DNA of 51,033 nucleotides. Source: Spongospora subterranea. Taxonomy: Eukaryota > Endomyxa > Phytomyxea > Plasmodiophorida > Plasmodiophoridae. Of the stretch, positions 9,818-20,000 are shown in pieces. Within the stretch, counting starts at the first letter, position 1, and each line of letters begins with the position of its first letter. The DNA lies in the NCBI GenBank assembly GCA_900404475.1, contig OUQQ01000063.1, positions 1 through 51,033 on the forward strand. Reading direction: 5' to 3'. The notes beneath the pieces are model-generated. The model was not told the origin of the DNA, ran no database searches, and worked only from the letters and a program-made list of their open reading frames with translations. The position numbers and the translations under genes were made by a program.

Positions 9818-11231
9818 CTATTGCCGAGATTGAACAATGGGTTCCAATTGGCATGAGTCCTTACCGATGTTGGACCGGTAGGGCTGGCTGATTTTGTTGC
9901 TTGATCTGAGTTCGAAATTTGAAATAATATTCCAACATTGATGGATCATTTTCGTACCATAACCGCCAAACGGAGCCAGCGGCTGTCTTCGCCGGGATGG
10001 CAATGCGTTACGGAAATCTGCATTGCATGCAACTGGCCCAGTACAAATGTTGATTGTTATTTGGGACGGAGGAACTTCTCTGTGGCGTCCAAAACTATTT
10101 TCTACTATCTGGTTACTTTCCTGTAACTCTGTCAGAATTCTGAAACAATTTTGAACGTTGCTAACTTGAAAGTCTTCCAGCATATTGAGATTATGTCGAC
10201 CGAGCAGTAAATGTCCTGGCATACCTTTGCTTGAGGAAATTTCTGTTTTCTCGAACATTCTTTTGTCTATACGGGAGTGAGTATAAGTAATATGAGCTTG
10301 CTGAATAACATAACTGGAATCGAAGCTTTCATTACGGCGGTGAGAAACCAAGTCTGATGAAGGTGTCGCCGTTACCGGGTGGATTGATTCTGCGTCAATT
10401 TGGAATTGCCGCGTTAACGTAGTTAACCTCTGGATTTCTAGCTACGATAAGTCATGATCAAAACTGAGGATTTCAGATCAAACTTATACAATACCTGCTG
10501 AGTTCTAACAGCATTTTGAAGCTCATCTATTCGATGTCGCAGCGATTCCGTCGCGTGTTTACAACATGTCCCGAACGAATTTGGAAAGTTTTCAGTGATT
10601 AGTTCGGTATGCGCCTTACACGACAGACCTCCTGAAATCCAACGAGAAGGAGACCTTGATCGTCGGTCTTGGCATGGTTGCCTTAAAATAAGTTAGATAG
10701 GCTAACCGGTAACGACACGAATTTAACTGAAGGTCCGGGTCGATGAAAACGTTCTCGAAAGCATCCTGCTCTGGACTATCTGACCGATGGCCAGTCTGAA
10801 GGAAGTTTAATAAAGACTTGCAAAAGACCGCAATGGCTCATGTACCAAACCGTCATCATATCGTTCTGGCAAATTCATCGTTTCGCCATTTCCATATCGT
10901 CCTCGATTTTGCTGATACAATAGTGGTTCTTGTCGATATTCTTTGCATGGATCAATGTTCCTTGATAAAGGTGCGCGAGCTGATGTTTTGCCATTTGGTA
11001 TAAATAACACCTTCTTCCCAACGTCTTGTTCTGTGAGATATGGCTGCGAAGGAGCATACCCGCTATACGGGACGTTTCCACGTTCCGATGAGTTTGGTAC
11101 TTCTATGTTTAGGTATAATCATTTTGGGTTACAAAAAGCGCTCTGCTGATACCTCCTGCATTTGTTCTGCTAGTACGAGCGGATGGAACCCGGTGCAAAT
11201 CGAAAAGATTGTAGTTTCCGGATTCAGACAT
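9818..11231 (-). CDS. Uncharacterised hydrophilic protein, 5 exons
   Basis: Exons 11231-11153, 11102-10846, 10795-10719, 10681-10495 and 10441-9818 stay in frame throughout (407 aa). Introns are 50, 50, 37 and 53 nt with GT-AG ends; the 37-nt intron is the least certain. The N-terminal half is low-complexity and rich in Ser, Asn, Pro, Tyr and Arg (e.g. NVPYSGYAPSQPYLTEQD). A short acidic patch (EQDAFENVFIDPDLQ) precedes a predicted helix (HATESLRHRIDELQNAVRTQ, continuing into LEIQRLTTLTRQF). The C-terminal 200 residues are polar with no recognised domain. Convergent with the coiled-coil gene at 8888-9574. Function unknown. Confidence 0.55.
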
Positions 11232-12014
11232 GTTTTGTAAGTCATTCCCGATATCGCTTTTTTCTACGCAGTTCTGTAGGTAAAACGAAAAGCCATAGCC
11301 AAAAAATGGGATTACGCTCATGGCCTCCAATATTCTCCATTTTCCGCTTGACAAAGAATTGCCTATCAGCAATATTAGATTTATCTAAATAGAAATACAC
11401 CGACGACGAGCAGTACCGTTGCATGTTGGCTGCCGTCGCTTTGCGCTTCTGGATCCGGTTCTTGGACGTCCCCATCCAGTTCATGACTTGCTGTCGCGAA
11501 AGCCGGACCGATCCTTATTGTGGAATGGGCCCGATTCAAGAAGATACGAGCGGATTGATTCCTCTGTGAAACACAGTGCAGCAAACCGAAATCGCACTTG
11601 CTCGCGTTGCACGTTGTGGTACGTGCCGCTGATGCAACGTGGGGTAACATGATTGCATTCGCACATGAGACTACACGTTTCAAGAGAGCATCGGCTCAAC
11701 GACTGGGCCATTGATCTCCATAAGAGGTCAAATATTATTCGAAACGGTGTCGATTAGTTCATGTGAAAATCAATGTGGTTTACCAGTAGCATTGCAGGTC
11801 AGATCCCAGGGCGGTCGCACGCCTGGTGATCTCGAATTTTTGCCAACTAAAGGTGTGTACGTAATAGTGTATCTAAGGTGAGTTAAAGGAGGCTGCCCCC
11901 GTGTCGTCGACCTCGATTTGTGTTCAGATATGGAGTAACCGATAAAGTGATTCCCAGATTCCCATAACTATTGCCTGTCGGTCCATCGAGGTAGCTCAGG
12001 GTTCAACAACATTC
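11232..12014. other. Divergent intergenic region, no gene seen
   Basis: The region separates the minus-strand gene starting at 11231 from KATNB1 starting at 12015, so it probably holds both promoters. Overlapping frames up to about 100 codons on both strands (11381-11711) lack motifs or splice support. Confidence 0.5.
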
Positions 12015-14313
12015 ATGCCTTTGGCTGGACCCTATGTCCACGAAGATCATGAAGGCGCAGTACAAGATATCCAAATAGCCAAAATCCGTCGGTGTTGCGC
12101 TCATATAGCCTAAGTCACATGTCAACGATCTTCTTGCAGGGGAGTATTTTGCACATGGAGACACTGTCAACTGTGCTCATATTGGGCGTTTTTCTTCGGA
12201 AGTTCTTGCTACTGGTTCCGACGACCGCACAGTAAACGTCTGGAAACTTGACTCCCCTCGACCTCTGCTAGTTTCGTCAACCTTATTTGAGTTCACATTT
12301 CGTCTAAACCTGATACATCGCTTAGAGTTTGAAAGGACATTCTTCGGGTGTAGAGTGCGTTAGGTTTACCCCAACTGAAGACGTACTAATATCTAGCTGT
12401 CGTGACGGTACGATTCGTATATGGGATCTGAATCATGGAGGAGGTGACTTCTCGATGTATTGTCATATATTTCTGCATTTCAACAGATGAATGCAGCGTT
12501 GAGGAGGGCAATAGGTGGTCAGGACAGGTCAACAACGACCATTGATCCACACCCATTTGGAGACTATTTCGCTTCTGGCTCTGCTACAGGAAAACTCGAG
12601 GTAACTTCTGGTAAATGCGACAAACAGGGTTATTATTCATCAGAATGCCTCAGATATGGAGCTCTCGCCACAAGAAGAAGATTGCAACATACCCCGGCAA
12701 CTCATGCGCCATTTCCGTACTAAAACATAGCCCTGATGGGCAATACATTGCTGTCGGCGACGCCATGGGTTCTATCAAGGTAATATTGACCTTAAAGTTG
12801 CAAATCCGGAATTGACTCGCACTGCAGTTGTGGAATCTTACTGCTTGCAAACTGTTAGGAGAGTTACCAGCTGGCGATCGCGGTTGTGTTAGTTCTATAG
12901 CTTTTCATCCTAACGATATGGTTTTTGCGATCGGGTCAGAAACCGGTAGACTTGAAATCGTCGAAATATGGGATCAAGAAATTAGTCCATTTGTTGATTT
13001 TGATATTTCGGATCCGATTAAGGCGCTGGTGTTCAACGGATCAGGTGACGCCATTCTTACAGCAAACGATATGGCATTGAATGTAGCCTGTTCACGCCTC
13101 ATAGTGTTGTTTTTACGATAACAATTTCTTTCAGATTGTTGCTGCCGATGATCCTCCTATCAGATGCCTGGCCGAAAATGTACAAACATCTTTAGCATGT
13201 CTTGCTGATATATGCTTCAAAGAATATGAAACCGTAAACAAGGATCCCTCCATCGTCTCAGTTTCCGTTCAAGGGACGGTTGTATCCATTCATTCGATTG
13301 CAGTACCAGTAAGTTCCTGATCCAGATAAATTTCAACTAATTGCTGCTTAGTCGGAGCTGCGGTTCGGGTCAAAACTAGCGAAATGTAGCAAGGAGAACA
13401 CATCTTCTGCCAGATGGTCTGCAACCAGTACCTCGGATCGGCCGAGTATATCTGAGCATCATCACAACCGCGATGAGGATATATCGGACGCTGTGCGTTT
13501 TGCGCCAACAACGTCGGGACCAGACCTCTCTTTTGCGCAACGCCATAGCAAGTTGGATGGATCTCGAGCTTTTTCTGAACCAGAGAAAGCGAAGAAAGAC
13601 GACGAAGTTCCAAAATGTCTATCGAGGGATCGTCGAAGCAATGATAACTTACTGGCCGACCCACTCTCGGAAAACGTGATATCAGCTGCGGAAGCGTCTT
13701 TGATGTTATTAGCTGATCACGACACAGTCGTATTGGCTTTAAATTTTCGAATGAATCAACTGAAGCTTCTTAGTGAGATTGCTGCTCGAATTCATACCGA
13801 TTTGCTTATGTTTATGTATAGATTCGCTGTGGTCGCAAGGTAGAATTCAGGAAGCACTACAGTCAATTATTCGTATGCAAGATAATTCGGTTGCATCCGA
13901 TTTTTTAGCAGCAACTGAGCGGCGATTCAGTGGCGGAGCATTAACTTTGCAGCTATGTCCATTGCTTCTTCGTATTATTGATGCGCTTTTAGCCAGTCGG
14001 TTTGAAGATCATGTTCGAACATCGTTGAATAGTCTTTCAATGCTCATGCTGTGTTACTCCAATGTAATTCGCACGACTAGGACACAACCGATGTTAACCG
14101 CGTGTGACATTGCTCGGGACGAAAGGTCTGGATTGTCACAAACGAAATCATACCAGTTTGTATTAATTTGGCGTCAGAACGGAAATCTGCGACGGCTGCC
14201 AAGCGATTATCACTACATCTATCCTTCAGAAGATTGCACAGCTTGCTAAGCGTGATGGTGAAGTTGGAACCACTGCTCAAGGGCTTGTCAGCAAAATCGA
14301 AGCCTTATTGTAA
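12015..14313 (+). CDS. KATNB1: Katanin p80 (WD40) subunit B1
   Basis: Ten exons: 12015-12087, 12140-12270, 12326-12443, 12497-12600, 12654-12779, 12828-13082, 13135-13308, 13352-13772, 13822-14125, 14178-14313 (613 aa; human about 655). Introns are 43-55 nt. Katanin p80 targets and activates the p60 AAA ATPase for microtubule severing. The N-terminal WD40 propeller shows KIREYFAHGDTVNC, TGSDDRTVNVWKL, LKGHSSGVECVRF, DGTIRIWDL, DPHPFGDYFASGS, SIKLWNLT and SIAFHPND. A charged, Ser-rich linker (about residues 310-430) leads to the con80 domain (ADHDTVVLALNFR, SLWSQGRIQEALQSIIRMQD, LCPLLLRIIDALLASRFE), ending SKIEALL. The third WD unit (ALRRAIGGQDRSTTTIDPHP) is degenerate. Implies microtubule and probably ciliary function. 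Confidence 0.9.
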
Positions 14314-14580
14314 TACCGGCATCGTTTATATCTACCAGAATCTTTGGTTTTGATTAATATTTAATATATTATGTCAATATGATCTCAGTTTCGGTACAGA
14401 AAGAAAAATGACGAACATTGCTGGGGCACAGCTTCGAAATGGGTTTAGTGAAGTCCGATATTGAAAGTAGGAGCCTGGATGAAGAGAATTCGATAATGCT
14501 CTGGTTTTCATTTGAGAGTGTTAGTAGTATTATTAACAAATAAGGAATTTATTTACATGCAAATCGCTACGAATACGAAT

Positions 14581-16184
14581 CTATCGGATTCCAATATGGA
14601 CATTCTGGGCATCGATAAAGAGAAATTGCGAGGGGTCTTGAATGTGCATGGCAAGAGCTTCATGCATCGCACGTGATACGACGCATCCTTTCTCGATGCA
14701 ACCATTCATTCCGGACTCGCTATACCGCTTCAGATCCGATTCGCTACAGCTGGCAGTTAACCCAAAAACTATCGTGGGAACACGTTTGGCTTGGCGTTCA
14801 AAATTCCTAATCCTTTTCGTGGCCTCGCAACCATCGAGAACAGGGAGCTGAAGAAAAGATATGAGCGTTTACCAAACGACACAGAAAAATTCGTGACGAC
14901 GAACCTGGACATCCATAAGAACAACTGAATAGACGTTCTGGCACGCTAGTTGAACCGCTGTCTCTCCGTCTGGCGCCATATCGCAAGCGAATCCGGATCG
15001 TTCTAATGCTGACGCGGTAATTTTTTGAGTAATTTTCAGGTCATCAACAAGTAATGCTCTTTGCTGCAGTCTTGAAGACCTTGTGTCAGTCGGGTTTCCA
15101 TTTTCCACAGATAAAGAACATGATAGCGTTTTCAAGTTCTGTGTCCGTTGTTCTTTCTCGTCTTCCATATCGTTGAAAACAGCAGGGAGCGAATCTAGCT
15201 CGAAATGACATCTTCTCTTGATGCTCTGAACGTTTCTGGAGTTGATGAACACGAAATCATCCGGATTCTGTTTGGTCACGGCCAGTGCTTCATGCATCGC
15301 TCTCGACACAATACTGCCTTTCTCCACACATCCGTCCATTCCGGCTTCGTTGTATCTGGTCAGATCGAAATCGCTGCAACTGGAGGTCAACCCGTAGATA
15401 ATGGTATGCGGACGATCGTGCTCCTTTTCATTCTGTCGGATGAGCATGGTGGCATCGACACCGTTCATGACCGGTAATTGCACATCCATTAAAATGACCT
15501 GATATATATTCTCTTTGGCCAGCATTGCCGCTTCTTTACCATTGCTTGCCAGATCGCAGTGGTATCCAGCACGATGTAAAGCGGCACTGGTTATTCTTTG
15601 CGTGATGACAACGTCGTCAACCAATAAAGCACTGCGGTTACGGCAGGAAAAACATCGGGAATGTGAATCACATAGGTCAACCTAACCAATCAATCCTTCA
15701 GTACCAGATTCATTCCCGTCATCAAACCAAAATACTTGATCTGGATCGATGCTAGGTCTACCAAGTTCGGGCCGCCGAAGAGCGGAATTATTATGCTGTT
15801 TACTAGCTACCGATCTTAGCAGTTCCGACATCGATAGAGGTCCTGAATGAAACAGCTCAATCTAAAAATGATTAATCAGATAATTCACAGTCCGTGACAA
15901 TGACAGGAAATTTTCGTGATTGATTGACAAACTTTCATTCCGCCACATCAATCGGCTTCATGCGCAGTGAAATCTGGTGCAGGATTTCGATCGTGTCACG
16001 TCCGAAAAATAAAGAGGATGAATTGTCCACACGTTTGAAGAATGCAACAGGCGTCTCAACGTCTTGCTATATTATAATTGTTTTTTATCGTCGGTGTTCA
16101 CCCCGAGATAAACATGTGGCTAATGATTACCTGGGCAGCTGCCAGAGGAGCCATGCGCCGTGTTGCCCCAACATCAACGCTCAT
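14581..16184 (-). CDS. Tandem response-regulator receiver protein
   Basis: Proposed exons 16184-16131, 16066-15947, 15861-15728, 15631-14905 and 14847-14581 (433 aa in frame; the intron at 15632-15727 is the weakest call). The N-terminal ~100 residues are not recognised (FFGRDTIEILHQISLRM, IELFHSGPLS). Two full receiver domains follow: REC1 near residues 104-225 (ALLVDDVVITQ, phospho-acceptor Asp in VILMDVQLPVMNG, Thr in GLTSSCSD, Lys in GCVEKGS) and REC2 near 296-415 (ALLVDDLKITQ, VVLMDVQ-LPVLDG, GLTASCSE, GCIEKGC). Both receivers end VSRAMHEAL, so one probably arose by internal duplication. No kinase, HATPase or output domain was seen. It is presumably an intermediate or sink in a His-Asp phosphorelay. 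Confidence 0.8.
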
Positions 16185-16286
16185 CACCCGTCAACCGTCT
16201 ACTCTACCCACCTTCCGTCTTAGGCCGATTATGAGCCTACCGTGGTCGTTTTCTCAGACGAATGGGTAGGATAAAACGCCAAGACG

Positions 16287-16667
16287 TTGCATTGTATTAG
16301 TTCCAGACCACTAAAGTTCGGTCAATTTCAACGTTTGATAGAACACCTAGGCGCTTTGATTTTGAAGGCGGTTTTCGTGGCAACCTGCTCACATTCAGTC
16401 AAATCACTGAATTTGTCGATGATTAATTTGCGTAATGAAGTCGTCGTATCCACGAATTCATCAAAATACGTTGATTTTGATGTGCAGGTCGATCCGACTC
16501 AGTTTATGCGAAGCTTCGAATGTTCATGCACAAGTTTATCGGCGTGCCGACTAGAAAGCCTGACTGAGAAAACCAGGCAAAACACTCACGCGTTGAAGTC
16601 GTGCCGATGGCTGAATTTATTCACCACTGATCATCAGTCGTTGATCTCATCCGTGCGACGAAATTGA
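16287..16667 (+). CDS. Unassigned open frame, possible exon
   Basis: An open frame of about 120 codons including FQRLIEHLGALILKAVFVAT, LNLSMINLRNEVVV and YVDFDVQVDPTQFMRSFE, whose alternating hydrophobic pattern looks protein-like. The first Met codons upstream (16156, 16231) can be joined in frame by a very short intron ending near 16298. A downstream frame at 16780-16985 (LPIRKPSPTMLFLPMNGGQD) could be a later exon. The pattern recalls beta-rich folds such as the 9-1-1 sliding clamp subunits, but no diagnostic motif was recognised, so no name is given. Confidence 0.3.
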   Translation: MHCISSRPLKFGQFQRLIEHLGALILKAVFVATCSHSVKSLNLSMINLRNEVVVSTNSSKYVDFDVQVDPTQFMRSFECSCTSLSACRLESLTEKTRQNTHALKSCRWLNLFTTDHQSLISSVRRN

Positions 16668-17024
16668 TTGGCAGCTTCATCCTCAACTAGTCATCTTGTT
16701 CTGAATAAGATTGCCTAGGCGCTCTATCAAGAGTTTCCAAAAGCTGCTGAGAAGAAGGTTGAATAACTAGAAACGCCTGGGGCCTATTCGGATCGACACG
16801 CTGCCCATTCGCAAACCGTCTCCAACCATGTTGTTTCTACCCATGAACGGTGGGCAGGACCACGTGGTTTCGCAGACACACACGGTGGATGGGGGCAACG
16901 TTACCACTGTGTCGACTCACGAGATATTTTATCGCTTTCGTCGCGACTGCAAAGATTATTATATTAATGGATCGGGAACCTTTTAGGCTGATATATCGCT
17001 ATTGCCATTGATTTATTATCGCAT

Positions 17025-20000
17025 ATGGAAGGGGACTTACGAGGCGAGGGGGAAGTCGAGGCCCCAGGAAATGATGTCGAGGTTGGGAGGAGTGAAGATG
17101 CGGTGGCCAATACGGCTCTAGATAGTTCCATTCTGGACGATGACAGGCTCAATAGTGAGCAAAGAGAAAGCTTCCGAAGTTCCGGGGGCATCAAATCGTT
17201 AGCTTGCCAGATGGATCCCCCTCTGATGATTGACGGCTCATCTGGCGCCATGCGCATCTCGGTCGCGTACATTCTTTCAAATGTTCGGTCTGAATCGCAC
17301 AGCAATAGTGCCACTTCATCAAAGGTGTGTCCTTGTTACGCTTGTTCTGCTATAAAAGGATCGGCGATCGCGGCAAGGCAGCTGGGGTTGCTGAACGAAA
17401 CTGGTTTCTTGCTCAATGAACCTGACCTGAAGCAAGCTGCCGAATGGTATGGTCTTGCGGTTCTGGGAGATTATAATCCAGCTTGGTCGGATTTACTTAG
17501 AATACTACAAATACTGCATGCGGACGAAAAATTCAACAAGGAGCATTTTTTGCAATTTGAACCTTTATTCAGGAGAGCAGCTGGCTCTGGAAAAGTTTCA
17601 GAGAAATTTTCTTTAGCGGAATTTCTCCTCAATACCAACGTGCAGGAAAAGATGGATGAAGCTCGTTCACTTGTTCGGCAATGTGCTGAGCAAGGATTTG
17701 CGTCGGCTGAATACCAAATGGGACTTACTGCAAACGAACCCAATGAAGCGTTTCTCTGGTTCAAACGAGCCGCAGATCATGGACACGTTCCTGCAGTTAC
17801 CGAAGTAGCGGTACTTCTAGAAACTGGCCGAGGGGTTAAGCGTAGCCGTGAGCAAGCCTTGGTGTGGTTTGAAAGAGCTGTTGAGGACCGAGACCCATCA
17901 GCAATGCTCCACTTGGGCAACATAATTTTATCTGACAACCGCAAGCGAGCTATAGAGCTTTTCAATGCCGCTATTCAGCTTGGCAACGAGGATATAAGGA
18001 GGCAAGCTCAATTCGCTCTTGGGTGCGATCAGTTCGAGACGGACACTGATATTGCTTTGGACCTACTACGTAGCGCTGCAAAGTCAGGATTACAGGAAGC
18101 TCAAGCCAAACTAGCCATGCACTTTTATCATTCGAGCCAAGAACAACCTGTTGATGGCAATTTAACAGAACTTCAGCAGTGGTTTGAGCTTGCAGTGGAA
18201 GATCCAGATTGCGACCCTGTAGTACTTCTAAGCTTCGCTCAATGGCTCTTGACGTCTAACATGGATGAACAATTGAAAGCACTTTCGTTCATTATCAGGG
18301 CAGCTCAGTTAGGCCAGCCAACGGCGCAGGTACTCGCTTATCGTATGACCATATCAGAAGATCCTGTCAGAGCAATATCGTGGCTTAAACAAGCTGCCAC
18401 TCTCGGGTATGCACAGGCGCAGACTGAGCTTGGAAAAGCATTTGAAGAAGGCGTGATCGATGGGTCAGTAAATGAACAAAAAGCCTTTCATTGGTATAGA
18501 AAAGCTAGCGCGCAGGCTGATGTCGAAGCTCAATATCGGTTGTATCTGCTTCTTAAACAAGGAAAACATGCCGATTTATCAGAGATTGCTACAGTTACAA
18601 GCTGGTTAAAGTTGGCAGCTGATCATGGATATTCCCCTGCACAACTGGAGCTCGGCAACCTTCTTTTGCGTTTAACTAACGTTGAAAAGGCTTCTTTGAA
18701 CCTAAAGGATTTAGATGGACTGGTGTATCTGGATCAAGCCGCTGAAAATGGCATCATTGACGCCAAGGCAGCAGCTGCTATGCACAGATTGAAAAATTTT
18801 GCATCCGTTCACGACTTTGAAGCTGCTTATAAGCAAATAGACCGATGCGCTCATGCTGGGCATTTGGAATCCCGATACTTTCTGGCAAGTTACAATCTGC
18901 AGCCTCAAGTCCGGCGCCTAGATGATGCCATGAAGTATTTGTCACTTGGGGTGGAAAATAGCGATCCTCGAGCTCAATACATGATGGCTGCTTTGCTTAC
19001 AGACGAACACCTGTTTACCCATTCGATTCATCCAATAGTATCTTCAGGAGATCAGGTATGAAGAAACGCCATCATTTGAGCACTTCGGTTAAGTAGACTT
19101 TGCAGGCGATGGCGTTCCATGGAGTTTACTTGGCCAATCAAGCGGCCATACATGGAGTGCCGGAAGCGCAGTTCCTGTATGGTCGATTATTGCAGAAAGG
19201 ATTGGCAGAAGACTCCAACTGTGAAACACCTGTACGATACTTCAAGCTTGCTGCCGCTTCGGGCTGCGTTCCTGCTGCTTTAGAAGTTGCGAAGAACGTC
19301 GTAGGAGAAGAACTGGACTTTTGGCTAGATTGTGCTGCTAAGTTGAAGTCGCCTCATGGTGTATATTTACAATCGTTGAGGGCAAACTCGGCCGTCAAAT
19401 CCAACGCTTTATTACAACGAGCAGCAGATTTGGGACATCAAGCAGCACTTTTTGAGTTGGGTTTGCGTAAAGACAGCATTGGTGAACAGGAAGCACTCAT
19501 TCGCAATGCTGCTAACTTAGGAGTCCCAAAGTAGGTGCAAATTGCTCCCTTATCTTTGATGGTATGACTTATTGGTGCAACAGAGCCCAAAGATGGATGG
19601 CTCATAATGCGTTGCAAGAAAACAATGATAGCAAAACATGGTCTGAATGGCTCGAACGTGCAGCTGACGGAGGCGATCTTGAATCACAGCGCGAATTAGC
19701 GACTTGCAAAATGCACCCTCGTCGTGAAATATGGTTAAGAAGAATTGGTAACAGAGATGGCCACCGTTGCTGTCCTTCTTTTTTAGAAAGCGTAGCAATG
19801 TCGACATTGACGCTTCCTGAGCTGAATGCCCAAGCAATTGCAGGTGATGCCAGTGCACAATTCAGTTTGGCACTATGTTCGTTTGATACGCCCTCTACCT
19901 CAACGACTTGGCAGCAAGATTTTAAAGAAGGAAAGAAGTGGTTGAAGCGAAGCGTGAGAGGTGGAAACACTTACGCCATGATTTCTCTTGCATTAGTGTA

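Noticed and set aside
11985..12030. Possible tRNA (GGTAGCTCAGGG like a D-arm)
   Set aside because: No anticodon stem or TTCGA-type T-arm follows at the right spacing, and the KATNB1 start codon lies within it.
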